From Amblyomma americanum (taxonomy: Eukaryota > Arthropoda > Arachnida > Ixodida > Ixodidae): 64,000 nucleotides of DNA. Made by a program: the position numbers and the translations under genes. Below, one piece after another: positions 1-10,721 of the stretch (position 1 is its first letter; each line of letters begins with the position of its first letter). The notes under the pieces were generated by a model. It searched no databases. It was not told the DNA's origin and saw only the letters and a list, made by a program, of their open reading frames with translations. Location: NCBI RefSeq assembly GCF_052857255.1, contig NW_027526749.1, forward strand, positions 7,501 to 71,500, read 5' to 3'.

Positions 1-470
1 TTAGCAGGGGACGGCAGAAAGTTAGGTGGGCGGATGAGAGTAAGCCCTGCCGCGGTGGCTCAGTGGTTAGGGCGCTCGACTACTGATCCGGAGTTCCCGG
101 GTTCGAACCCGACCGCGGCGGCTGCGTATTTATGGAGGAAAAACGCTAAGGCGCCCGTGTGCTGTGCGATGTCAGTGCACGTTAAAGATCTCCAGGTGGC
201 CGAAATTATTCCGGAGCCCTCCACTACGGCACCTCTCTCTTCTTTTCTTCTTTCACTCCCTCCTTTATCCCTTCCCTTACGGCGCGGTTCAGGTGTCCAA
301 CGATATATGAGACAGATACTGCGCCATTTCCTTTCCCCCAAAACCAATTATATATGAGAGTAAGAAGTTGGCGAAGACAGGGTGGCCGCAGCTGGCACAG
401 GAGAGCGTTAATTGGAAAGATATGGGAGAGGTCTTTGCTCCGTAGTGGACGTAGTCCGGCTGATTATGTG
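1..470 (+). mobile_element. RTE-like LINE 3' end, split by a SINE
   Basis: Bases 1-44 and 365-470 together match the 3' end of the RTE-like LINE seen at 30384-30725 (same GGCAGAAGGTTAGGTGGG and GGTTAATTGGAGAGAC-type segments, and the closing GGCTGAT). The SINE at 45-353 interrupts it. Only the C-terminal coding tail and 3' end of the LINE are in the window; the rest lies beyond the left edge. Several substitutions show it is an old, inactive copy. Confidence 0.75.
45..353 (+). mobile_element. tRNA-derived SINE, full length (Ruka-type, family A)
   Basis: The tRNA-like head has A box TGGCTCAGTGG and B box GGTTCGAACCC. It is followed by the conserved body (GTGCACGTTAAAGAT, TCCGGAGCCCTCCACTACGG) and a tail ending near CCAAAACCAATTATAT. 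The 11-bp direct repeat ATGAGAGTAAG at 34-44 and 354-364 is a clear target-site duplication. The host sequence is an RTE LINE. Confidence 0.9.
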
Positions 471-2820
471 ATGAAAATCTGTTTATTTTTCCGGATGTTT
501 TTCTTCCGAGATTTTACTCTCAGAAACCTCGAAAGATACGTTGGTGAGGTCTGGATGTGGAATGTACGACAAGCCTAACATCGTGATAGAGAACAATTGG
601 AAGATGAAATAAAATTACTAATCCATTTTAAATTATTTTAGGGCAAATCCGAAAGCCGCTCAATCCACTTTTGGAAGTTAGTTTTGAAGGAATATCTCCT
701 GGACGTCCGGATTGTGGAGCGAATTTTCTACAAAGATGAGAGGGTATCTTACTAGTTTAGCTGCAGCGCCAAGAAGCATTGAGAAACGCCACAGTCGAGT
801 CAACCACAACGAGCTCAAGTCGACTTGCGCCGACGAGCACACGTGTGGCGAGAGGAGGCTCGAACGAGGCTGCTATGCAAATGATTTATTGACAGTTCTT
901 GTGAAAGAGGTCGCGCCAGAAGGCACAGATTTTTTTGTTATGTTTTGAGAGCCAGGTATCGTGATGGTAGATGAAGACGGTGGAGCACGCTTGTCGACGA
1001 ACACGCTGAGCGCCGTAGCAGAGGCGATGCATAGAAATGCAGTTCATGGCGAGCTCGCTGAATGCAGTAACGGTGCACATTTAACGATGGAGCAGGAAAG
1101 AAGGTATCCTGCACGACGCGCGGCTGTCACAGTAGGGCCAGATGTGAAGTAAGAAGACAGCATGCACGGTACACGAAACAGCACGTCCAGTTGGTGTGGG
1201 TGGTACACAGGAAAGCCATAGCCAAAGCACCTGCAGAAACAAAAGGCGACGTAAGCAAAATGGCACGAGCGGAAATTAGACGGCGTACTCTGACAACATC
1301 CAACGAACGCTGCTAGGCCCTGCGGGAGGAAAGAACTTGAAAACAAAACGTACAAATTCGAACAGAGCGAAAACTACATAAAATATGAAAGCCGTGAAAG
1401 TGTCACGAAGGCAGTTGAAAACGACACAGTTTATACAACGCAGAACTCACCTATCTAGCTCACACACTCTAAAAAGCAAGGATTAAAAAGGGAGCCATCT
1501 GTCCTCTAGCCTATTCTCACTTTTAAAAGGGAGTGTACTAGAGGACAGCTTAGCCCCTTTTTACTCCCATATAAGCGTATTCGTGTTTACAGCGGATATA
1601 CGTGGCAAACAAAAGCGGGTGAGTCCTGTCAGTAGCTAATCACTTTAGCCTAACACACCAAACCAAAGTCCGAGAGGCGCTTGCTCACTTGGGGTATAGA
1701 CACTCAAGGCCTGGACGCACCGCCTCGCGTCGTTGATGGCCGAGGACAGGGACAGAGGATCGAGGCAGCTCCATGCGCCGCGTCGGCAGTATTTCCGAGC
1801 TGGCACACTGGAGCCCTCGCAGCGACGACGACAGTCCGGGAGCCGCAGGTCACCATGATGACGTCCCTCAGAGGCATTGACTCGGGGCCTCCGTTGCGTT
1901 GACAGGAAGCAGCAGCGTGGAAAGCGTCGGTGTCCGTGCCCGTCGGTAGACCTCGGGAAGGAGACGACAAAGCACGCTTGCCGCGTTGCACTACCGTTGA
2001 TTAGAACGTAATTCCGCACATGTGCACGTCCACCTTGCCTGGTCAAGAGGCCCCCTTGAGCGTATGCGAATGTAGCTAATTGGCACACACAGGTGATCAG
2101 GAATTACTGCCATGGTGAGAAAAGTAACTTCGCGCACCGCAAATAGAGCCGGACTGACGTTCACCTTGCCTGGTCAAGAGACAGCTAATTAGCACGTACA
2201 GGTGCACAATGATTGCACAATACAGACAAGCGCGAAAAGAACTTTTATTGGATCAGGATGAACATCCCGAGTGTTATGTGGGCCATCAACTGCTGTAGAC
2301 TCGTAACACAGACGTACTGTCAGTATAATAAAGCTCTTGTGGAGGGAGGAGTCATCATACGCGAGACAGGCAGGAATGGAATATCTTGCGTGGTGCATGG
2401 ATGCCGGACGTAGCCTGAGATCCGAGCTTGCACTTGCTGAGGTGGCTTCAAGAACCCAGGTTGGCGTATCTGCAAAGACAAGTGGGAAACATGAATGTCG
2501 TGAGCATGCTATAGAGGTGTCCGGTGGACACGCTGAACAGGTCCCGTACTGAAGGGAGCAAAAGTGGCGTATGCCACATGAGCATCGATTCGTTTGGGCT
2601 TACCATCCCATTCCTGGTGTAATGACGGCTGAAAATATGGATTATGCGAGCCAGGAAGGGAACATTTGCGCGGTGCATGGATGCCGGATCGGGACCACCA
2701 AAGATCCGAGCTTAGAATTGCTCAGTCGGCTTCCTGCTGTCCGCATTCAAGGGAGATATGAAGCCGGCGTATCTGCGAAGATAAGGAGTGAACCAAGGCA
2801 ACCGTGGATCTCGTCAGCCT
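471..2820. other. No gene recognised; small repeats
   Basis: Only short unconvincing open frames occur. There is an inverted repeat at 1499-1509 / 1538-1548 (CTGTCCTCTAG). CACCTTGCCTGGTCAAGAG occurs twice (about 2030 and 2161). A diverged direct repeat sharing GTGCATGGATGCCGGA and a downstream GGCGTATCTGC lies at about 2360-2480 and 2655-2780. Confidence 0.5.
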
Positions 2821-2909
2821 TCATGGTGCACGGGTGAACAGCGCAACAAAGGCGGGACAAAGCAAGACAAGCGCTGTTCTGCCTTTGTTGCGCTGTTCAC
2901 CCACCATGA
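2821..2909. repeat. Long hairpin (about 29-bp stem)
   Basis: The left arm 2821-2853 is complementary to the right arm 2881-2909, apart from a 4-base bulge near CAC at 2829. The loop is about 27 bases. The shared arm core is GTGAACAGCGCAACAAAGGC. It resembles the hairpins at 31030 and 63806. Confidence 0.8.
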
Positions 2910-5216
2910 ATGCTTAGCAACCCTCCCAAATCTCAGCTTTACTCGTCAGCTTTCCAAAAACGCCCGAGCGTACGCTGTGCACTGGCTGTGCTGTTGGGAA
3001 CGAACGTTGCGTACACCACGCGATCGACTGAGCTGCATCCTCCGCCCCCTTCAGTGGCACCTGGTGTAGAGGGGGTACCGTGTAGAGGGGGTCGAACTTC
3101 CGACAGTACAGTACCTGGGGCGACATGTAGAAGGTGTACGAAAGGAACGCTGAACGACCCGCAGCTGTCACATCGGGCTAGATGTCATCGCGGACCGAAT
3201 GCACCAGTGCCGTTGGATCAAGTATAAGGATGTTGGCACATCTGCAAAGAAAAAAAAAAGGTGACAGACACGCAAGCATATCGCTGTTGAATATACTACT
3301 CACCGTGGGGGCAAAGTGGGCGCGACTGAAGACTCAAGCCGCGGGACTGAAAAAAAAAAAAGGAAGGAAAGCAAACCACTGACCTTGGCTGCAGCGGAAA
3401 CATGATGTGCCCCAGACCGCAGGCAGCGTCCGTTCTTCGGAGTTGCTGGACGAGGCTGGCGAGAATTTCCGAGCGCCGTGTACGGCCACAAACCACAAAC
3501 TACATCAACACAAAAGAGATCGAGGCGAAAACTTGGCTTGTATTCCTTAAATACGTTTTTGTACGCACGCAAGCCACCGTCCGCTGCGCTCCTCAGAGTA
3601 GCAGACGACGTGCCCATCCTAAAGCGACCGCAGCTTCCCCTATCTAAAAACGTTGGCCCAAGCTTTGGCATGCGTGTTCGCGGAAAAACTTGCGAGTCTA
3701 AAGCAGTCTTGATATCACTTCATCTAGACAGGCCGGAGGCAGACAACGAAAACAAAAAGAAAAATGTCTGGCCGCAGGAAACGCTACGACGCGCTATCTG
3801 CCCATGGAAGCAAAGGCGCGGCGAAGTGCACTGTCACTGTTCCTGGTATCTGCACCCAGGGGAGATTTTCTACCGCTGATAAGTGCGACAGCGCAGATCG
3901 CCTTTGGAAAGTCCTGTAACTGACAGCAACGCGCATGCGCAAGCAGCTGACTCGCGGGTGAAAGATGCGACCCATGTGCATGCGACCGTCAGACACCCGT
4001 TGTTTCTTAGTTGCTGCTAGCCGCCGGAGTTAATTTCGCCGTACAAGCGGCAGTGCTTCTAGACGTGACTTTGTGCCCGTTGCTACTGGGTGTCTGTCTT
4101 CTTAACCCTCCAGGGGAGACTCGTAGAAGACGTTGCACTCGCGACCGACCGACGACTGCCGAGGAATATACCTCCGAGCCAGGTCGTCGGCATCGAAGGT
4201 GAGTGCGAGGCTGAGCCTCGAGGCGAGGGTTACGTGTCCGTGAAGCCTTCTCTGGGCTTTAGTTTTACTAGTCCATTGTATTTTTCTTAAAAAAAAACAT
4301 ATATCACAAGGGGTGAAAACATCGCTTTTGCGATTTCGTAAAATCTAAAGTTAGACTACCCGCAGAGAAAGAATAAAATCTTGTAGAACCTATATAGTTT
4401 TTAAGTAATTATATGCAGTTTTTTTCTGTTGGCAGCCGTGAAAAAACTTTCTTGGTTCTCAGAATTTTGCGGAAAGAAATAGAAAAAAATGTTTAAAAAG
4501 AAATGCGTTCGAAGACGGGCACTTTTTATCACAATAATGGGACAAGGAGTAAGAACTTCGGCCTCAAATTTTTTCTCAATATTAATCGGTTTTCCCACGA
4601 TTCTTTCTGACTATCGTCGGACAAAATTCATACTTGCAGGGTGGTCTAATGTTTTCTAATTATGCGTTGAAATAACCTAGAATTCCAAAATTTTGAGAAA
4701 TGTCCAACTTAGAGATTAAAAACGCAAGTTAGTCGCAATTCTGGCGAACCTTAATGCAGAGTTAAAGCTGGTTTTCTGCAATCCTTTCTGCATATTTTTT
4801 TTCACATTTCTGTCTGCAATTCTTTAGACATTTCTTTCTGGAATTCTTTCTCCAATCTTCTCTGCCATTCTTTACACATTTCTTTCCGCAATTCTGTGGT
4901 TTTATTTATGTTGTTTTCAATTTTATTTTTAATTTTTGGTCTGATTTCTTGACTTGTTTTGTTTCTCTTTAATTTTTTTCTGTCTCCTTTTCTGTTGTTT
5001 TTGTATTCCGTTTTGAAATTTTATTTCATTTTATTATTGTTTTTATTTTTATTTATTTAAATTTTGCGCTCCGCTGCCTCCCAAGGTCGTTTTGTATACT
5101 GACATGACCTTGAAGAACGGGAGCAGTAGAGCTTTCGCTCCAAAATTGTCATCGTCGTCTTTCTTTACAACTTACGTAAAATGCCTTTAGTACCTGGCAA
5201 TTATAGGTAAACGTGT
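2910..5216. other. No gene recognised; AT-rich DNA
   Basis: No frame resembles a known protein. From about 4260 to 5090 the sequence is AT-rich, with many TTTCTTTCTG-like runs and poly-T tracts. This is unlike the GC-rich flank at 3990-4220. The segment ends at the truncated edge of the gypsy LTR. Confidence 0.45.
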
Positions 5217-6331
5217 GCAGGTCCACACAGGACGGAGAGGCAAAGAGACACCGTATGGCTCAGTTTAAACAAACAGGTATATTCAATAATTACACATGAT
5301 GAAGATTATACATCAGAGGCTGGGGCGTCCGAGCTTACGTGCCGACGACTTCATGGGGGCGATGGAGTGGCTCCGGAGTTGGGCTCGAGCGGTTGCTGGC
5401 AGAAGCTGCACGCCGTCGGGGCTTCGGCGCTGAAGGCCCTCTTGGCGAATGATGTCGTCCTGAGCGTGTATGCAGTAGAATTTCAATAGTCGTCCGTTTC
5501 TTCGAGGATGGTTCCCAAACCCTTCCTCTAGTGTCGTTCGGCTTGGAAGATGAACAGGAGGCGAGCTTGTAGATGATGACAGCAGAGCATAATTTTACAA
5601 CAGAACAAACTTTGCACTACTTTACTCATCGACCGGGCAGGTTAGTGCCTAAGTAGCATCACATTTCATACTAAGCATGGAGCCCCAGCTCAGACTGAAC
5701 TGCATCCGTTTACATGCGCTTTTAAGCACTTGATTAACAAAGGACTAAGGGCGGTCATTTCCAGTGGCCCGCCCAAAGCATCAATTCTCCAATCCAAAAT
5801 AACATGCGAGATGGGGACCACCCCTTGGGCTGGGCTTAGCCTCGACCCCAGAGTCTGTTAACAATACAGACTAAATAAACAACAAAAACGCCACCACTCT
5901 CTCTCAAGTGAGAGTATACACAGGCTCTCTCTTCGGAGCTAATTCACTAGCGCCTGCCTTTCCACATTCTTGGCGAGTACTGCCTGTCCGCCATGACAGG
6001 TGTCCGTCGCGGCCCTTCTGGGAAGCTGTGGGTGCCTTCCCGGCGATAGCCCACGACAAAGGGGGGGGGAGGGAAAGAATGTCGTCTTCGCGGTTTCGCA
6101 TAGCGTCGGCTGTGGTACGGCGCGCTCTGGCCCGCTGACAGCTCCCTTGTCCTGGAATGTAACCGGAAATTGGGGAGGATAAAGCCTGTTTCCCCGGGGC
6201 GGCGGCGGGACCTGTTTTTCTGGTCGTCACTCAAAGAGCATGGCTGGGTAATTGATGATGCCGCTGTCACGGGTCTCCGTCTATGCCGCGCCGTCGAACG
6301 TGGATCCTCGTATCACACACGGAATGTCACA
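5217..6331 (-). repeat. Gypsy LTR 1 (3' LTR of copy 1), truncated at its 3' end
   Basis: It is almost identical to the LTRs at 11810 and 18517, but its match begins at GCAGGTCCACACAGG and misses the 20-base terminal segment that starts TGTGATGACCC on the plus strand. The intact edge ends GGAATGTCACA at 6331. It has a nine-G run where LTR2 has eleven and LTR3 eight. One C/T difference near 5957 separates it from the other two. Confidence 0.9.
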
Positions 6332-6824
6332 CTCGCTCACCCTCCAGAAGAATGTTCTCCGAACATTTGAGTCCACGCAGCTCCCCTTGTCTTTCTGAAT
6401 CGCCTCGCGCAGTGCGTCCGACAAAACACTTTTCGCTGCACTCAACACCACTGCACAACACCATATGCCTCCGCTGTCAATACTGGCGTCTCCAGGGGCA
6501 GCACTGATCTTCTTTTACAGATAAACATGAAACTCAGCACCCAAGCCTCTCCTTTCTAGTCCAAACTGGACGAAATAAATTTACCACAGTTACAAAGGAG
6601 CTCCCACTTCTAGCACGATCACGGCACAGACAAAAATATAGATAACGAAAGGAAGTAGGGCAGGTTCTGCATGCGCTCCGCATGCTCTCCTGTGCAGGTG
6701 TTACTTAATGACAGAAAGGTTTAACTACCAACTCCGATAACTTAACACATAAGCACATAGCAATGTTATGAGCTGCGGCATTACACAATTCTAACCAGTT
6801 CACAACTCCGCTCTGTTTACGCCA
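6332..6824 (-). other. Gypsy copy 1, 3' untranslated internal region with purine tract
   Basis: This lies between the pol stop and the 3' LTR. The bases next to the LTR read, on the minus strand, GGAGGGTGAGCGAG. This purine-rich stretch is in the right place to be the polypurine tract that primes plus-strand synthesis. The tract is interrupted by one T and one C, so the call is moderate. No coding frame is convincing. Confidence 0.55.
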
Positions 6825-9800
6825 TTAGTCCGACTTAGCTTTCCGATTTCGCAGCGGATATCGGCCTTCATGAGTCATACTAAGTAAGTCTGTGCCCCTT
6901 TGTCTGCTTTGGGACTCGCGAGGGCTCGTGGCAGGAGCCTCTCCTGGCGTTATCTGCGCGGCAACCTCGCGCGCTTCTTCTTCTAGCAATGCATGAAGTA
7001 AATCCGGTGGCATTCCGGCCGTCACCTCGGGCGCCTGCCGAACAAATGCAGGAGAGGGCGTTTCTTGCGAACTATCTGCGCGCTCCGCTTCACTTCTGTC
7101 CCCATCAAAATCCGCGCTTTCCCTTTCCTCATTTCGTGAATACTGAACCGGTGCCGACTTGAGGCGATTTGCGTGTATCCTTATCAAACGCCGGTTCACG
7201 TCTCGGACTCTGAAGTTTACCGGAGAAAGCTTCTCGACAACCTCGCACGGTCCTCTCCACTTCGTCTGGAACTTACGAGCTAGCCCAATCTGCCTTTGGC
7301 AGTTTTCAATGTACACGCTGTCCCCCACATCAAACGGCGCGTCTCTAGCACTGCGATCGTGCACCTCCTTCCTGCGCTTCGCCGCTTTCTTTAAGGACTC
7401 CTTTGCGATGTCCCTCGCCACTTGCAAGCGCGATTCTAGCTCAACCTTATAGTCGTCCAGTGAAGCGTATGGGACACGACGGGGGCCCTCTGGCACTTCA
7501 CTAGGCTGGTCCGGGTCTCGGCCGTAGAGAAGAAAGAATGGCGATTCGCCCGTGCTCTCGTGTGCTGCGGAATTGTAGGCAAACATTGCATACGGGAGCC
7601 ACAAGTCCCAGTCCCGCTGGTCGCGCGAAACAAAATGCGACAGGAACCCGGCCACGGTTTGGTTCAGTCGCTCCACCGCGCCGTTGCAAGCCGGATGGTA
7701 CGGTGTTGTCTGCTTCTTAGCGATCTTAAGCAGCTCGCAAACTCTCCTCATTAGCTGCGACACGAAGTTCGTTCCCCGATCTGTCAAGAGTTGCCTCGGG
7801 GGTCCATGTCGGAGCACGATCTGTTCGACAAATGCTCTTGCAACCGTGTCTGCCTTCTGATCTGGGAGTGCTACCGCTTCCGCGTATTTTGAAAGGTGGT
7901 CGACAAATACTAAAATGTACTTGTTTCCGGAAGTGGTCGTGGGCAATGGGCCCATTATGTCCATACCTGTCCGCTCGAAGGGAGCCGAAACCTCAGGGAA
8001 CGGCTGAATTGGAGCTGGTCTTCGTCCCTTGGGTGTTTTTCTTTCGAGACAGGAATGACACTTCGCACAGTAGTCTCTAACATCCTGTCGCATGCCACTC
8101 CAAAAGTACAAACGCTCCACACGCCTGCGTGTCTTTGCTACGCCAAAATGACCGGCGCATGGCGCATCGTGAAACTCGCGAAGAACCCTTTCTGTCCACG
8201 ACCGAGGTATGACGACTCTCTCCCAAGCGGTTTTCTCTGGTCTCCCTTTCCTGGTTGGCCTCGTGCGCCGACACAGGGTGCCGTCTTTGTCAATGAAATA
8301 ACCTAGCTGTTCGGGGTGAGACGGTGCGCCCTCTAAGCTTTCGATTATTCGCTTCAGGTCAGGATCTTTGCACTGCTCTGTGCGTAATTCGGCGGGGTCG
8401 ACTACGGGGACAAACTCATCTATAGCTGCCACGGCAGCTGTGCGGCTGAGTGCATCAGCATTCAGATGTGTCTTTCCTGACTTGTGCTCAACTTCAAAGC
8501 AGTATTCCTGCAGGTGTAGATTCCATCTAGCGAGTCGCGAGCTAGGGTCCCTGACACTCATCACCCATTTCAGAGGATGGCAGTCTGTGACTAGCTTGAA
8601 TTTGCGGCCGTAAAGGTAGCATCTGAAGTGCTTTACTGCCCAGACAACGGCGAGGCACTCCCTTTCCGTAGCTCCGTACTTTTGTTCTGTGGGGCTCAGC
8701 TGTCGGCTAGCAAAAGCAACGGGATGTTCTTTGCCCTCGATAACCTGAGAGAGCACGGCACCAACTGCGAACTTTGACGCATCTGTGGCCATAACGAAGG
8801 GCAAATTAAAATCCGGGTGGCGCAACAGCGGTGCACTCATTAGCTTCCTTTTCAGGGCCCCTAAAGCATTCTCCGCGTTTTCGTCCCAGCGAAAGGCGAC
8901 ATTTTTGGCTGTTAAGGCGGTGAGCGGCTTAGCGAGCTTGGCGAACTCCTCTATGTGCCTTCGGTAGTAACCGATCAGGCCGAGAAACTGCCGGACCTGG
9001 CGGACGCTAGTCGGGGATGAAAAATCCGAGACACACCTTAGTTTCTCAGGGTCCGGTCGCACGCCGTCAGCTGAAACAACGTGCCCGAGGTATTTCACCT
9101 CGTTTTTGAGGAATTGGCACTTAGAGGGCTTCAGCTTGAGACCCGCTGCTCTTAGTCGCACCAAAACCTGCTCAATATCGCGCAAATGGTTATCAAAACT
9201 GTCACTGTATATGATAATGTCATCCATATACACGAAGCACAGCCTCCCCAGAAGACCTGCCAAGATAACATCAGCGGTTCTCTGCCAGACAGCAGGGCTG
9301 TTGGCCAGACCCATCGGCATTCTTTTCCATTCATAGTGCCCTGAGGGCGTGTTGAATGCCGTTTTCTCGGCATCTGCCGGATCCATTGCTATCTGCCAGA
9401 ATCCCGCCGCCATGTCCACTACCGTGAAGTACCTGGCAGAGCCCAGCTGAGAAAGCGTCTCCTGTATATTGGGGATGGGGTATGGATCGATGCGAGTTAC
9501 GGCATTTAGTTTGCGGTAGTCCACTACCAATCGATACGAGCCATCTGGCTTTTCCACTAATAATGCTGGTGCTCCCCAGGGTGACTTTGAGTGTTCGACA
9601 ATGCCGCGATCAATCAGGTCCTGCACCTGCCGCTCCATCTCCTCACGTTGGGAGTAAGGAATCCTGTACGCACGCTGGTAAACGGGCGATGAAGTGCCGG
9701 TTTCTATCCTGTGCTTTATAACGCCACAGCAGCCCAAATCCAGGTTAGACGCGGCGAATACCTCCGAGTAGTCGTTCAGCAAACCAGCCAGAGCCTCCCT

Positions 9801-10715
9801 CTCCCTGGATTTTACGTGAGAAAGATCGAACGACACCTTTGGAGCAGCCGAAGGACTAGCATGCTCTACAGTTGCGAGTACCGTATCGGTGGGCTCACGT
9901 TGCTCTATCGCAGAGGTGAAGAAAGCCAATGTTTTGTTCTTGGGAAGGCTCAGTGGCTGCTGGCTACAGTTAACCACCCGTAGGGGCACTCTGTGGGCGT
10001 CATTAACTGTCACGAGGCACGCGGCTGCCTTCAGGCCATTGCTGAGAGAGTCGACCGGCTCAAGCACTCCCACGGCGCCGCTCTCTACATCTGAAGGCAC
10101 AAACGCGTACAAAATGTGCTCCGACCAAGGAAGGACGACCGCCTCCTCGACCAGCCGGACGGCAACCCGCGAATATACCTTCTCCAATGATCCCACTGTT
10201 TGACGGGTGTCAATATCGGTAATGCGAATCTCAGCCCCTCTCCTGTTCAAAAACGGAACTTTTGAGCCGCCCGCATTAACCTCTTCCTCAGAGAATGAGA
10301 CTACTACCTTCCCTTTTCTCAAAAAATCCTGCCCTAATATACCTGACACTCCGTTTGGCAGAGACACCGTGTCCGGGCATACGTAGCAGGGGTGCTCCAA
10401 TGCAATTCCGCCGAGAGAGAAGTGTAACCGGTAGAGTCCACTTATGCCAAGAGGATCCCCCGTTATGCCTACAAATTTGGTTGCCATACCACCAGACGCT
10501 TCCAACACCTCGCGGTCCCCCTTCCTTCGAAGCGTGTTAAAACTGCTCTCCTTAAGCAATGTCACCTTTGACCCCGTATCTATCAACAATTCCATACAAC
10601 AACCATTTAACTTGCAACGCACAACAGGGCATGCCTCGTCGGCCACACAAACTACCACCACCTCATCATCTATTGCTCCCTCCCCACGCTCCTCAGGCTG
10701 GGGAGGACTAACTAG
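6825..10715 (-). CDS. pol: Gypsy Pol polyprotein (protease, RT, RNase H, integrase), copy 1
   Basis: This is an intact frame of about 1296 residues, read after a -1 shift from gag. It has no ATG at its start; the first in-frame candidate is a GTG at 10661. Counting from that GTG, the aspartic protease has LLIDTGS near residues 25-31. Reverse transcriptase has VVDMAAGF near 414-421 and the YMDD box at 478-481. RNase H has MATDAS near 624-629 and TDCHPL near 692-697. Integrase follows with an HHCC zinc region (HFGVAKTRRR, then CAKCHSC) and the D,D,E core (DIMGPLP, LTDRGTNF, NGAVERLN). The C-terminal tail ends GRYPLRNRK. The protein would process the polyprotein, copy the RNA and insert the DNA. 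The translation is the same as in copy 2. All catalytic motifs seen are intact, so it may be functional. Confidence 0.95.
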   Translation of the reverse strand, partial: LVSPPQPEERGEGAIDDEVVVVCVADEACPVVRCKLNGCCMELLIDTGSKVTLLKESSFNTLRRKGDREVLEASGGMATKFVGITGDPLGISGLYRLHFSLGGIALEHPCYVCPDTVSLPNGVSGILGQDFLRKGKVVVSFSEEEVNAGGSKVPFLNRRGAEIRITDIDTRQTVGSLEKVYSRVAVRLVEEAVVLPWSEHILYAFVPSDVESGAVGVLEPVDSLSNGLKAAACLVTVNDAHRVPLRVVNCSQQPLSLPKNKTLAFFTSAIEQREPTDTVLATVEHASPSAAPKVSFDLSHVKSREREALAGLLNDYSEVFAASNLDLGCCGVIKHRIETGTSSPVYQRAYRIPYSQREEMERQVQDLIDRGIVEHSKSPWGAPALLVEKPDGSYRLVVDYRKLNAVTRIDPYPIPNIQETLSQLGSARYFTVVDMAAGFWQIAMDPADAEKTAFNTPSGHYEWKRMPMGLANSPAVWQRTADVILAGLLGRLCFVYMDDIIIYSDSFDNHLRDIEQVLVRLRAAGLKLKPSKCQFLKNEVKYLGHVVSADGVRPDPEKLRCVSDFSSPTSVRQVRQFLGLIGYYRRHIEEFAKLAKPLTALTAKNVAFRWDENAENALGALKRKLMSAPLLRHPDFNLPFVMATDASKFAVGAVLSQVIEGKEHPVAFASRQLSPTEQKYGATERECLAVVWAVKHFRCYLYGRKFKLVTDCHPLKWVMSVRDPSSRLARWNLHLQEYCFEVEHKSGKTHLNADALSRTAAVAAIDEFVPVVDPAELRTEQCKDPDLKRIIESLEGAPSHPEQLGYFIDKDGTLCRRTRPTRKGRPEKTAWERVVIPRSWTERVLREFHDAPCAGHFGVAKTRRRVERLYFWSGMRQDVRDYCAKCHSCLERKTPKGRRPAPIQPFPEVSAPFERTGMDIMGPLPTTTSGNKYILVFVDHLSKYAEAVALPDQKADTVARAFVEQIVLRHGPPRQLLTDRGTNFVSQLMRRVCELLKIAKKQTTPYHPACNGAVERLNQTVAGFLSHFVSRDQRDWDLWLPYAMFAYNSAAHESTGESPFFLLYGRDPDQPSEVPEGPRRVPYASLDDYKVELESRLQVARDIAKESLKKAAKRRKEVHDRSARDAPFDVGDSVYIENCQRQIGLARKFQTKWRGPCEVVEKLSPVNFRVRDVNRRLIRIHANRLKSAPVQYSRNEERESADFDGDRSEAERADSSQETPSPAFVRQAPEVTAGMPPDLLHALLEEEAREVAAQITPGEAPATSPRESQSRQRGTDLLSMTHEGRYPLRNRKAKSD

Positions 10716-10721
10716 TTTTTT
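10679..10721 (-). promoter_or_regulatory. -1 ribosomal frameshift signal, copy 1
   Basis: On the minus strand the gag stop TAG (10712-10714) is directly preceded by the heptamer A AAA AAC (10715-10721), in the correct zero-frame phasing. Eight bases later a 7-bp GC-rich stem (CCTCCCC at 10700-10706 with GGGGAGG at 10679-10685, loop 14 bases) can form. Pol is open in the -1 frame through this point. A heptamer, a 5-9 base spacer and a stem are the standard parts of a -1 frameshift site. Confidence 0.85.

Noticed and set aside
45..120. tRNA genes at SINE heads (also 31130, 53338 and others)
   Set aside because: The A and B boxes belong to SINEs: each is followed by the same SINE body, several have target duplications, and no clean cloverleaf stands alone.
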